From Flavobacteriaceae bacterium HL-DH10 (GTDB taxonomy: Bacteria > Bacteroidota > Bacteroidia > Flavobacteriales > Flavobacteriaceae), in the NCBI GenBank assembly GCA_031826515.1, contig CP134536.1:2424501-2488500 (forward strand): a stretch of DNA of 64,000 nt, read 5' to 3'. The position numbers and the translations under genes were made by a program. Positions 18,242 through 25,585 of the stretch are shown here, one piece after another. The stretch's first letter is position 1. Every line of letters begins with the position of its first letter. The notes under the pieces were generated by a model that made no database searches, was not told the DNA's origin, and worked only from the letters and a program-made list of their open reading frames with translations.

Positions 18242-19243
18242 TTATTCAAAATCAAAAGCATCATTGTCTATTATAATCCGTTCACGTAATCTAATAATTT
18301 TTTGGTGCATTCTATTAAAAAATAGTGAACGGTCTTTTTCACCAGCATTAACTAATAATTTAGATATACTCATTTGCTTTTCAAAAAACTCAAACATGAG
18401 TTCACAAGTAGGTTGATGTTCAATTTTAAAATAACTAATTACAGTAAAAGGTGTGAAAAATACTTTTTTATATGGGGTTTTAACCATAATAGTATTACTC
18501 ATGGTATGTATATCATTGATGTATAAATTATAAATGGCTTTATTTTTAGAACCAACTAAAGATTGTTGAATGGCTTGTTTTTCAACAAGACGGATTAAAT
18601 CTTCAATATCATTGCATATTAATAAGGCAAGTTTTTTAGAAAGAGAACCAGATTCAAAATAATATAATACTTGTTGCAAAGTTCCATTAATTGTTGTGTT
18701 ATTCCAGATTTCAGTAATGTTTATGTCTTTGTAAACCTGACCTAAGTTAAAAGCGCTTTCAAGTAATGATTCTGGGGTGTCTTTGATGAAATCATCAAAA
18801 GTAATTTTGTTTCTTGTCATTTCCTGATCTACATCCTTTAACCAAACATAGATTTTATAACGAGATAAAAATGAATCTTTAAGTGTATGAAATATTGGGA
18901 TATCTTTTGCCGAATAAATTATAGAAGCATTTTTAAGTTTTGTTAATGGAAAAACACTATTGAAAGATTGTTTTAACCACATTTCTAAGCCTTCTTTATT
19001 GTGTATAGGTGGCGATAAATCTGCAAGTATGGTGGTTTGACTCCCAACTTCAAATAACTTATTTAATGAAATTTTATAGTGTTTAGCGAGTTTTACACTC
19101 TCATCTAATGATAGATTTGTTTTTAAATTAATTCTTCTGTAAGCTGCATCATAGCCTATATCTAAAACACTTGCTATTTCATCAACAAAAGAGGTGTTGT
19201 CTTTTGATTTAGCCTTTAAAAATTGAATAAATTGCTCTTGCAT
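18242..19243 (-). CDS. HTH regulator of the BetR-like type
   Basis: A 333-residue protein with an N-terminal helix-turn-helix (about residues 5-65; FVDEIASVLDIGYDAAYRRINLKTNLSLDESVKLAKHYKISLNKL), which resembles the BetR-type domain found in flavobacterial proteins. The remaining 260 residues are helix-rich with no recognised ligand domain. It is probably a transcription factor. It is transcribed divergently from the accessory lipoprotein group starting at 19377, which makes that group a plausible target. The operator is not evident. Confidence 0.65.
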   Translation of the reverse strand: MQEQFIQFLKAKSKDNTSFVDEIASVLDIGYDAAYRRINLKTNLSLDESVKLAKHYKISLNKLFEVGSQTTILADLSPPIHNKEGLEMWLKQSFNSVFPLTKLKNASIIYSAKDIPIFHTLKDSFLSRYKIYVWLKDVDQEMTRNKITFDDFIKDTPESLLESAFNLGQVYKDINITEIWNNTTINGTLQQVLYYFESGSLSKKLALLICNDIEDLIRLVEKQAIQQSLVGSKNKAIYNLYINDIHTMSNTIMVKTPYKKVFFTPFTVISYFKIEHQPTCELMFEFFEKQMSISKLLVNAGEKDRSLFFNRMHQKIIRLRERIIIDNDAFDFE

Positions 19244-19376
19244 TTTTTTAAAAATTACAAGTAGGAATCTGGAAGATTTTGTGAAAATTAAGAAAAATAA
19301 ATTATTTTTTAATCATTTTAAGCAAATGATTATCAATTAATGCAAAGTAATTTTGTTGTGTAACCACTTAATAATC

Positions 19377-20156
19377 ATGGCAATGAAAACTCTATCACGA
19401 TTAATACTTTTCTTTTCTATTGTTATATTCGTTTCTTGCGGCCCTACAAGAGTATATACAACAGGATCTTATGGTTCTTTAAAATCATATACTGAAAAAC
19501 AACATTATATAGATAAGAAAACAACTGAGACTTACATTTCTGGTGATTTGAGTTTTGGAAAACATCCGCAAGAAGCAGCAACATTTAATGATAAAAAAAC
19601 AATTGCCGCAATGAATGTTCATAGAAATACAACAGGAAGGCATTATAATTTTTATTATGGATTAGGTACTGCTTTTGGTACTTATGAATTTACTGAAGGA
19701 TATCAAGGTCTTATTGAAAATGGAGAAAAGAGTACGTTTTTTACAGTGAATTTAAAATCGGGAATAAATTACACATATACACGTCCAAAAGTAGATTGGC
19801 GATTTATAGGTTTAGAGTTGGCTTATCTTAATGAGTCTGGAGTTTATCAAGATAAACTAACTAAATTAAGTTTAGTTGATGATGACGATTTATATGTTGC
19901 AAACCAAAAATCTATGTTCACTTATCAATTTTATTCAGAATACGTTTTTAAACTGTCTAATAGAGCAGCTTTTACTTTCGGTTTTTATGCTGGTGACTTG
20001 ATTTACTTTAAGGATGCTGATATGTATGATGGTACAACGGGTTTTAATGGTTTTACTTTTGGGTTGAGGTTAAACAAATATACTTTTAGTGCCATTTTTG
20101 AAACGGCACAAGGTGACATTAAATCTACTAAAATAGGGCTTACCTATAAACTATAA
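19377..20156 (+). CDS. Lipoprotein with predicted beta-barrel/beta-rich body, unknown
   Basis: About 259 residues from ATG 19377 (ATG 19383 is equally possible; the further upstream in-frame start gives an unnatural N-terminus). The signal peptide ends in lipobox VSC (FVSCGPTR). The rest is full of alternating aromatic strands (NFYYGLGTAFGTYEF, WRFIGLELAYLNE, AAFTFGFYAGDLIYF, FTFGLRLNKYTF) like a small outer-membrane barrel or beta-sandwich. Function unknown. It heads the accessory strip 19377-21750 and is divergent from the HTH regulator. Confidence 0.7.
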   Translation: MAMKTLSRLILFFSIVIFVSCGPTRVYTTGSYGSLKSYTEKQHYIDKKTTETYISGDLSFGKHPQEAATFNDKKTIAAMNVHRNTTGRHYNFYYGLGTAFGTYEFTEGYQGLIENGEKSTFFTVNLKSGINYTYTRPKVDWRFIGLELAYLNESGVYQDKLTKLSLVDDDDLYVANQKSMFTYQFYSEYVFKLSNRAAFTFGFYAGDLIYFKDADMYDGTTGFNGFTFGLRLNKYTFSAIFETAQGDIKSTKIGLTYKL

Positions 20157-20185
20157 ATTAACTAATTATAATAATTTATAATATC

Positions 20186-20701
20186 ATGAAGTCTCTAAAA
20201 AAAGAAATCAGAATTATGATTTTACTTACGGCTTTAATAACTAGCATTAGTGTTAATGCCCAGAGCGAAACAATAAAGTACAATATATACTTAAGGGTGT
20301 ATAATTTGGAAGGAAAGAAAATAAGTAAAGGGGCACTTGTTTTTATTAACGACTCGCTTATAGAGTTAAAAAACAGTATCAAACAATCACGGGTAAGTTT
20401 TAATGATATTGGTTTTATAAGAACAAAAAAATCTGCGAGTAACAATGTTGTAATTGGTGCTGTATCTGGAGCTACTTTAGGTGCTGTGGTGGGAGTGTCA
20501 ACAGCAGATCCTGACGATTGGATTTTTTCATATACAAAAGGAGAAGGGGCACTTGTTTTGGGAGGTATAGGAGCTTTGGGTGGCAGCGCTATTGGAGGAA
20601 TAACGTCTCTTTTTAAAAAATCGAAAACTTATATTATTAATGGAGATGTTGAGAAATGGAGAATATTTAAAGAGAAGATAGTAAAAAGTAGATTTTATTA
20701 A
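20186..20701 (+). CDS. Secreted protein with glycine-zipper segments, unknown
   Basis: A 171-residue protein with a signal peptide (cleavage near VNAQ), an N-terminal beta-rich part (residues 25-85), then two Gly/Ala-rich hydrophobic segments (about 91-107, VIGAVSGATLGAVVGV; and 124-140, LVLGGIGALGGSAIGGI) of the glycine-zipper kind that insert into or sit on membranes. A basic tail follows. No family recognised. It lies 29 nt after the preceding lipoprotein gene and 5 nt before the next, so likely one transcript. Confidence 0.65.
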   Translation: MKSLKKEIRIMILLTALITSISVNAQSETIKYNIYLRVYNLEGKKISKGALVFINDSLIELKNSIKQSRVSFNDIGFIRTKKSASNNVVIGAVSGATLGAVVGVSTADPDDWIFSYTKGEGALVLGGIGALGGSAIGGITSLFKKSKTYIINGDVEKWRIFKEKIVKSRFY

Positions 20702-20706
20702 TATTA

Positions 20707-21243
20707 ATGTCAAGAGTTATGAAAACAATAAAAAGACTATTGCAAAATGAAATCTTAATTTGGTGGTTCTTACCAATGTTATTATTTACATCTTGCTCGG
20801 GTTATGTTCCTGATTTTAGTGGTTTTGGAGATACAAGTGTTGGTGGCTTTGGTTTTGAGGAATGTGTACCTATAGCTTGTGAAATAGAAGATGTTACTAA
20901 TTCTGGAACATGGTTTATTTCTTCATTTATTCATTTGAATATTGATGAAACCAAAAACTTTGAAGCTTACCATTTTATAATTAATTGGTTATTTATTTCA
21001 GCATTTAATCCAAAAGTAGAGCATGATAATTTTTTAGGAAACTGGAATATTGATTGGGAGCGAGGTAAGGAAGAATATTTTTTGGATGATTTATACGTCA
21101 TAATAACTTTTAATTTTGATAATGAATTTAAGGACCTCAATGGTGTTTGGGATTTTAGTTCTTACTCAGAAAATAAAATTGAACTTTATTTAGTAAACAA
21201 GGAAACAGGTGATATAGATTATTTAACATTTAATAAGATATAA
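20707..21243 (+). CDS. Small lipoprotein, unknown
   Basis: A 178-residue protein (174 if started at ATG 20719, MKTIKR) with lipobox FTSC after a hydrophobic stretch (LIWWFLPMLLFTSC). The mature part has GTWFISSF and GNWNIDWE segments like a lipocalin-like beta-barrel of small lipoproteins that often contain GTW/GxW motifs. The stop overlaps the degraded start of the next, broken lipoprotein gene, which also contains a GTW motif; the two may be paralogues. Confidence 0.65.
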   Translation: MSRVMKTIKRLLQNEILIWWFLPMLLFTSCSGYVPDFSGFGDTSVGGFGFEECVPIACEIEDVTNSGTWFISSFIHLNIDETKNFEAYHFIINWLFISAFNPKVEHDNFLGNWNIDWERGKEEYFLDDLYVIITFNFDNEFKDLNGVWDFSSYSENKIELYLVNKETGDIDYLTFNKI

Positions 21244-21652
21244 TTAAGAAACGCATTATTTTATTTTTTATAATCATAATATTTATTTCTTGTACTCCTG
21301 AAGTACAAGAAAAAACAGATGGTTTAAAAATTTCTACACCGAGTTGAATACAAGGTACTTGGACTATAAAAGACGAAAAAATAGGGAAACGAGGTCTGAG
21401 GTTTACCAATTATGCTTTTTTATAATTGATGAAAACGGAAACGAAACCAATGCAATGTCAACTTATTTGATTTTAATTGGTCTGGATTATGATGTCAAGG
21501 TTGAAGAATATAATGGAACAAATACGTATGTCATTAAAGTGTATTCTAACTCAGGTACATGGTATAGCTTTACTAAGATTTCAAATCAAGAAATAAGTAG
21601 GGATGATGCATCATCACTTGGTAAAGCTGAAATTTATGTAAAAAGTAATTGA
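21243..21652 (+). pseudogene. Broken lipoprotein gene
   Basis: In the frame starting at 21243 the sequence reads IKKRIILFFIIIIFISC followed by TPEVQEKTDG, a clear lipoprotein signal with lipobox ISC, but the expected ATG is ATT, an in-frame TGA falls after the TPS residues, and the GTW segment after it (IQGTWTIKDEK) ends at another stop near 21424. The protein continues in a different frame (SEVYQLCFFIIDENGNET to IYVKSN, ending 21652). Loss of start, nonsense change and frameshift together mark a pseudogene. The ORF beginning at 21344 is only its tail. Confidence 0.75.
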
Positions 21653-21671
21653 ATTTATAAAACTGAAGATT

Positions 21672-21749
21672 ATGAAAACACAAAATACATTAATCAAATT
21701 ATTAATTGACATGTTTGTTTTTATTGCAGTTTGCTCAAGTAATATTTAG
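21672..21749 (+). pseudogene. Truncated lipoprotein signal fragment
   Basis: A 25-codon frame that looks like an isolated lipoprotein signal peptide (MKTQNTLIKLLIDMFVF then AVCSSN) and then stops. It lies 19 nt after the broken lipoprotein gene and is probably the 5' remnant of a further gene in the same decaying row. It could also be a chance ORF. Confidence 0.45.
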
Positions 21750-22056
21750 GCTTCCCCTGTTTAGAACTGTTTAAATTTTCTTTGGACTCTTTATAAATTG
21801 TTTTATGAAACTCCAACAATTTTCTAAAATCAAAAGATTATCCCCAATTTATATAATATCGTATCATTAATTGACTATTTTTTTTAAGTTATTAATGCTT
21901 ACTTTTCATAATTTTCCACCTTATATATTAACAATTTCGAATAATGGAATGAGTTTTTGTATCTAGTATTTAAAAACAATATTATTTTGCAGTAAAAGAA
22001 ATAGTTTCCTGCATATCATAAATTACATTTCATATAAAACGAATTATAACTTAGGT
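21750..22056. other. Intergenic region before the mannan genes
   Basis: No gene seen. It marks the border between the decayed lipoprotein strip and the beta-mannan locus. It contains the 19-mer CATTAATTGACTATTTTTT at 21865-21883, which recurs exactly at 36009-36027 in the divergent promoter region of the mannanase operon. Confidence 0.5.
21865..21883 (+). repeat. 19-bp motif shared with the mannanase operon promoter (copy 1)
   Basis: CATTAATTGACTATTTTTT, about 170 nt before the GH5 gene. The exact second copy is at 36009-36027. Both flank genes for beta-mannan breakdown, so a shared regulatory site is possible, though the sequence is AT-rich. Confidence 0.4.
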
Positions 22057-23073
22057 ATGAATAAATTTAATAAAAAGTTATTAGTACTCTTGTGTGTATT
22101 CTTTTCTTCTTCGGCATTTAGCTTCTCACAAAATAAATTAGATCGAATATCTGTAAATGGAAGCAATTTTGTCATTGAAGATGGAAAGATAATTATTTTT
22201 AGAGGTCTAAATACTAGCGATCCTGATAAATTAGAAATACAAGGACATTGGGACAAATCATATTTTAAAGAAATTAAAAAATGGGGTGCCAATATTGTTC
22301 GTTTTCCAGTGCACCCAACAGCTTGGGCAAAGCGAGGGAAGGGAAATTATCTTAAGCTGCTAGATGAGGGTATAAAATGGGCTACTGAACTCGATTTATA
22401 CGTCATTATAGATTGGCACAGTATTGGTAATTTACAAACAGAAATGTATCAGGACGATATGTATGACACCACTTTAAAACAAACCTATGACTTCTGGAGA
22501 ACGATTGCTGTAAAATACGGAAAAAATACAACGGTGGCTTTTTATGAGTTATTTAACGAACCAACTACATATCACAATACTTTAGGTACAGCTACTTGGG
22601 AAGCATGGAAGAAAATAAATGAAGAAATAATAACTATTGTAAGAGCCAATGGAGGCGAAGGTATTCCCTTGGTTGCAGGGTTTAATTGGGCTTATGATTT
22701 AACACCTGTTATTGAAAACCCAATTGATGCAGAAGGGATTGCTTATGTGAGTCATCCTTATCCAGAAAAAAGAGAGAAGCCTTGGGAAAATCAATGGACA
22801 GCAGATTGGGGATTTGTTAAAGAGAAATACCCTTTAATACTTACCGAAATCGGATTTTGTGGACCTGAAGATATAGGCGCTCACCATCCTGTTATAAGTG
22901 ATGAATCTTATGGAGATGCCATTACCAACTATGCTGATGAAAAAGAAATTTCTTATGTTATTTGGGTTTTCGATCCGCAGTGGGCTCCAAGATTGTTTGA
23001 GGATTGGGATTATACGCCTTCAAGACATGGAAAGTACTTTAAGAAAAAACTTCAAAGTTATAAATACAATTAA
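22057..23073 (+). CDS. GH5 endo-glycanase (cellulase/mannanase type), exported
   Basis: A 338-residue GH5 TIM-barrel enzyme with a signal peptide (cleavage near FSFSQ) and no lipobox. Catalytic acid/base Glu168 in FYELFNEPTTY and nucleophile Glu264 in LTEIGFCG; DWHSIG, RFPVHP and YVSHPYP are further GH5 signatures. It resembles bacterial endoglucanase-like GH5 enzymes rather than the GH5_7 mannanases; with acetylesterases and GH3 next to it, glucomannan or mixed beta-1,4-glucan is a likely substrate. First gene of a four-gene + strand set (gaps 28 nt, 1-nt overlap, 16 nt). Confidence 0.9.
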   Translation: MNKFNKKLLVLLCVFFSSSAFSFSQNKLDRISVNGSNFVIEDGKIIIFRGLNTSDPDKLEIQGHWDKSYFKEIKKWGANIVRFPVHPTAWAKRGKGNYLKLLDEGIKWATELDLYVIIDWHSIGNLQTEMYQDDMYDTTLKQTYDFWRTIAVKYGKNTTVAFYELFNEPTTYHNTLGTATWEAWKKINEEIITIVRANGGEGIPLVAGFNWAYDLTPVIENPIDAEGIAYVSHPYPEKREKPWENQWTADWGFVKEKYPLILTEIGFCGPEDIGAHHPVISDESYGDAITNYADEKEISYVIWVFDPQWAPRLFEDWDYTPSRHGKYFKKKLQSYKYN

Positions 23074-23101
23074 TAAGCCTTTTTAAATTAAATATAGCAA
23101 A

Positions 23102-24196
23102 ATGAACATCCATTTTATACCAATACTCATACTTTCATTATTATTTAATTTTAATGAAACAATGCCAAAAAAGTATCGTGCGGACAATAAAAATTTTCAT
23201 TATAATGGAAGGTATGAGCTTATTGAAAATGGAGCTGCTTTAACATCACCTGGTGCAAATGTGTCCATTAATTTCTCTGGTGACTACTGTGAAGTGTATT
23301 TAAAAGCAGAAAGAGTTCCTTACAATTACGTTGCCTTTGAGTTGGATGGAGAATATTTAGGTAGAAAAAAAATTAGCGGTGATAATATAGCATCTTATAT
23401 TATAGAAGTCACGTCAAAAGAAAAGAGGCATACTTTGAAAATTATTAAAGAATCTGAAGCAAGCAACGGATTCGTGCTATTTAATAGCATTAAGGTGGAA
23501 GAGGTTTTAAGTAGTAATAAAAAACCAAAGCATTTTATTGAGTTTATTGGAGATTCTATTACCTGCGGAGCGGTTGCTGATGACAGTGTAACACCCTGTG
23601 GTGAAGGAGAGTATTTTGACCACGAAAACGTATATTTTTCTTATGGCGCTGATGTAGCGAGAGCGTTAGATTCAGATTTTATGCTAAGTTCTGTATCTGG
23701 TATAGGAATGTATAGAAATTGGAACGATGAAAATATTGAAGAGCCTATTATGCCACAGGTTTATGAAAATTTATATCTTGATACTAACAATTCAAAAAAG
23801 TATAATTTTGAAAAAAAACCAGACCTCGTTAGTATCTGTTTAGGAACAAATGATTTATCAAATGGTGATGGCATAAAGCCTCGATTACCATTTAATGAAG
23901 AAACGTACGTAACCAATTATATAAATTTTGTAAAAAAGGTTTATAGTCATTATCCCAACACACAAATTGTTTTACTAAATAGTCCTATGGTAGTTGGAGA
24001 AAACAATACCCTATTGGTTTCATGCTTAAAGGACGTTCAGTCTTATTTTGCTGAAAACCATGAGAAATCCATTTTGTTATTTGAGTTTGATAAAGCATAT
24101 GTAAATGGATGCTCATGGCACCCTAGTGTTGAAGAGCATAAGCAAATAGCCGAAAAACTAACACCTTTTTTTAAAAATATTTTACACAATAAATAA
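23102..24196 (+). CDS. CE2-like SGNH acetylesterase
   Basis: A 364-residue esterase of the carbohydrate esterase family 2 plan: an N-terminal jelly-roll (about residues 30-135) and a C-terminal SGNH hydrolase. The nucleophile Ser152 lies in IGDSITCG, the GxND block is CLGTNDLSNG, and His340 lies in the GCSWHPS motif. CE2 enzymes remove or transfer acetyl groups at O-6 of glucomannan/xylan-type sugars. A hydrophobic N-terminus suggests export. Its TAA stop overlaps the ATG of the next esterase gene (TAATG), so the two esterases are translationally coupled. Confidence 0.85.
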   Translation: MNIHFIPILILSLLFNFNETMPKKYRADNKNFHYNGRYELIENGAALTSPGANVSINFSGDYCEVYLKAERVPYNYVAFELDGEYLGRKKISGDNIASYIIEVTSKEKRHTLKIIKESEASNGFVLFNSIKVEEVLSSNKKPKHFIEFIGDSITCGAVADDSVTPCGEGEYFDHENVYFSYGADVARALDSDFMLSSVSGIGMYRNWNDENIEEPIMPQVYENLYLDTNNSKKYNFEKKPDLVSICLGTNDLSNGDGIKPRLPFNEETYVTNYINFVKKVYSHYPNTQIVLLNSPMVVGENNTLLVSCLKDVQSYFAENHEKSILLFEFDKAYVNGCSWHPSVEEHKQIAEKLTPFFKNILHNK

Positions 24197-25569
24197 TGAA
24201 ATTTTTAAAAGTTATATGCCTTCTGCTAGTTGCAAACATATCATTTGCTAATGTGATATTACCTTCTGTTTTTTCAGATCACATGGTACTGCAACAAAAT
24301 GATGAAGTAAAATTTTGGGGCTGGGCAAATCCTAATGAAGAGGTGGATATATCTCCATCTTGGACAAGTGAAAATTACAAAACAAAAGCAACTAATCAAG
24401 CGTATTGGGAGCTCACTATAAAGACCCCGAAATTTGGTGGGCCGTATACAATTTCTATAAAAGGCTATAATGAAGTTGTTTTAAAGGATGTTTTAATAGG
24501 AGAAGTTTGGCTTTGCTCTGGACAATCTAACATGGAAATGTCTGCAAGTTGGGGAATTGATAACAGTGAAGAAGAAATAGCGAAAGCTAATTATGATAAC
24601 GTCCGTTTTTTTACCAGTCCTAAAATGGCTGCAAATTCAGAACAAAATAACATCATTTCTAGTTGGGAAATCTGTACTTCTGAAAGTATGAAATACGCAA
24701 GTGCAGCTGCTTATTTTTTTGCAAAAAGATTGCAAGAAACCATGAAAGATGTTCCCGTAGGATTAATGGTTTCGGCTTGGGGAGGAACTCCTATTGAAAT
24801 TTGGACACCAGAAAATATTATTAAAAAAGATACCGCTTTACTCACAGCTGCTAACAAGTTAACACCTGTTTCTTATGGACCTATAAAACCTGGGAAAGCT
24901 TTTAATACCATGATCAATCCTTTAGTAGGCTATAAAATAGCTGGAGCTTTATGGTATCAAGGTGAATCTAATGTGGGTTCTGATGTTTATGATAAAAATT
25001 TAGAAGCATTAATTGCCTCTTGGAGAAATTTATGGGGATATAACTTTCCTTTTTATTTTGTACAAATTGCTCCGTACAATTATGGTGAGAATCATTTTGG
25101 AGGGGTCATTATTAGAGATGCACAACGCAAGGCTGATAACCAGATTAAGAATTCAGGAATGGTGGTGATTAGTGATGTTTCTCCAATTGATGATATTCAT
25201 CCTAAAGATAAAAAAGCTGTAGGATTTAGATTAGCCAATTTAGCTTTAAAAAATCACTATCATTTAATTGATGATTTGGTGGAAAGTCCAAGTGTTTCAG
25301 AACTTAATTTTGATAAAAATAAAGCCGTTGTTTCTTTCAATTATGCTGAAGGTCTTTATTCCAAAGATAAAAAAGGATTGTTTGAGGTGGCAGGAGAAGA
25401 TAAATTGTTTTATCCTGCAACAAGTAAGTTGAAAGATGACACTATTATTGTTTCATCAAAAAAAGTAAATGATATTAAATATCTAAGGTTTGCCTGGGGG
25501 AATAATACACAATCCAATCTGTTTAATAAAGCAAACTTACCTGCATCTAGTTTTACTACAGAAAATTAA
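24196..25569 (+). CDS. Sialate-O-acetylesterase-type (SASA) acetylesterase
   Basis: A 457-residue exported protein with signal peptide (cleavage near SFA). It has the N-terminal beta-domain VILPSVFSDHMVLQQ, the nucleophile Ser111 in WLCSGQSNMEM, LWYQGESN and a DIHPKDK block holding the catalytic His: the sialate O-acetylesterase/DUF303 fold also used by acetyl xylan and acetyl mannan esterases. No sialic acid gene is nearby; here it most likely deacetylates mannan or glucomannan oligosaccharides together with the CE2-like enzyme. Shares a TAATG junction with the preceding gene. Confidence 0.88.
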   Translation: MKFLKVICLLLVANISFANVILPSVFSDHMVLQQNDEVKFWGWANPNEEVDISPSWTSENYKTKATNQAYWELTIKTPKFGGPYTISIKGYNEVVLKDVLIGEVWLCSGQSNMEMSASWGIDNSEEEIAKANYDNVRFFTSPKMAANSEQNNIISSWEICTSESMKYASAAAYFFAKRLQETMKDVPVGLMVSAWGGTPIEIWTPENIIKKDTALLTAANKLTPVSYGPIKPGKAFNTMINPLVGYKIAGALWYQGESNVGSDVYDKNLEALIASWRNLWGYNFPFYFVQIAPYNYGENHFGGVIIRDAQRKADNQIKNSGMVVISDVSPIDDIHPKDKKAVGFRLANLALKNHYHLIDDLVESPSVSELNFDKNKAVVSFNYAEGLYSKDKKGLFEVAGEDKLFYPATSKLKDDTIIVSSKKVNDIKYLRFAWGNNTQSNLFNKANLPASSFTTEN

Positions 25570-25585
25570 CAAGCCAACTAATATT

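Noticed and set aside
21344-21652. Independent 102-residue gene
   Set aside because: It lacks a sensible N-terminus and is the out-of-frame tail of a broken lipoprotein gene.
17797-21749. Phage-defence or toxin-antitoxin island
   Set aside because: An HTH gene, a faint nuclease-like motif and small lipoproteins are not enough; no integrase, toxin signature or paired overlapping genes were seen.
24196-25569. Sialic acid metabolism gene
   Set aside because: The esterase fold is shared with acetyl mannan/xylan esterases and no sialic acid genes are near; the mannan context is a better explanation.
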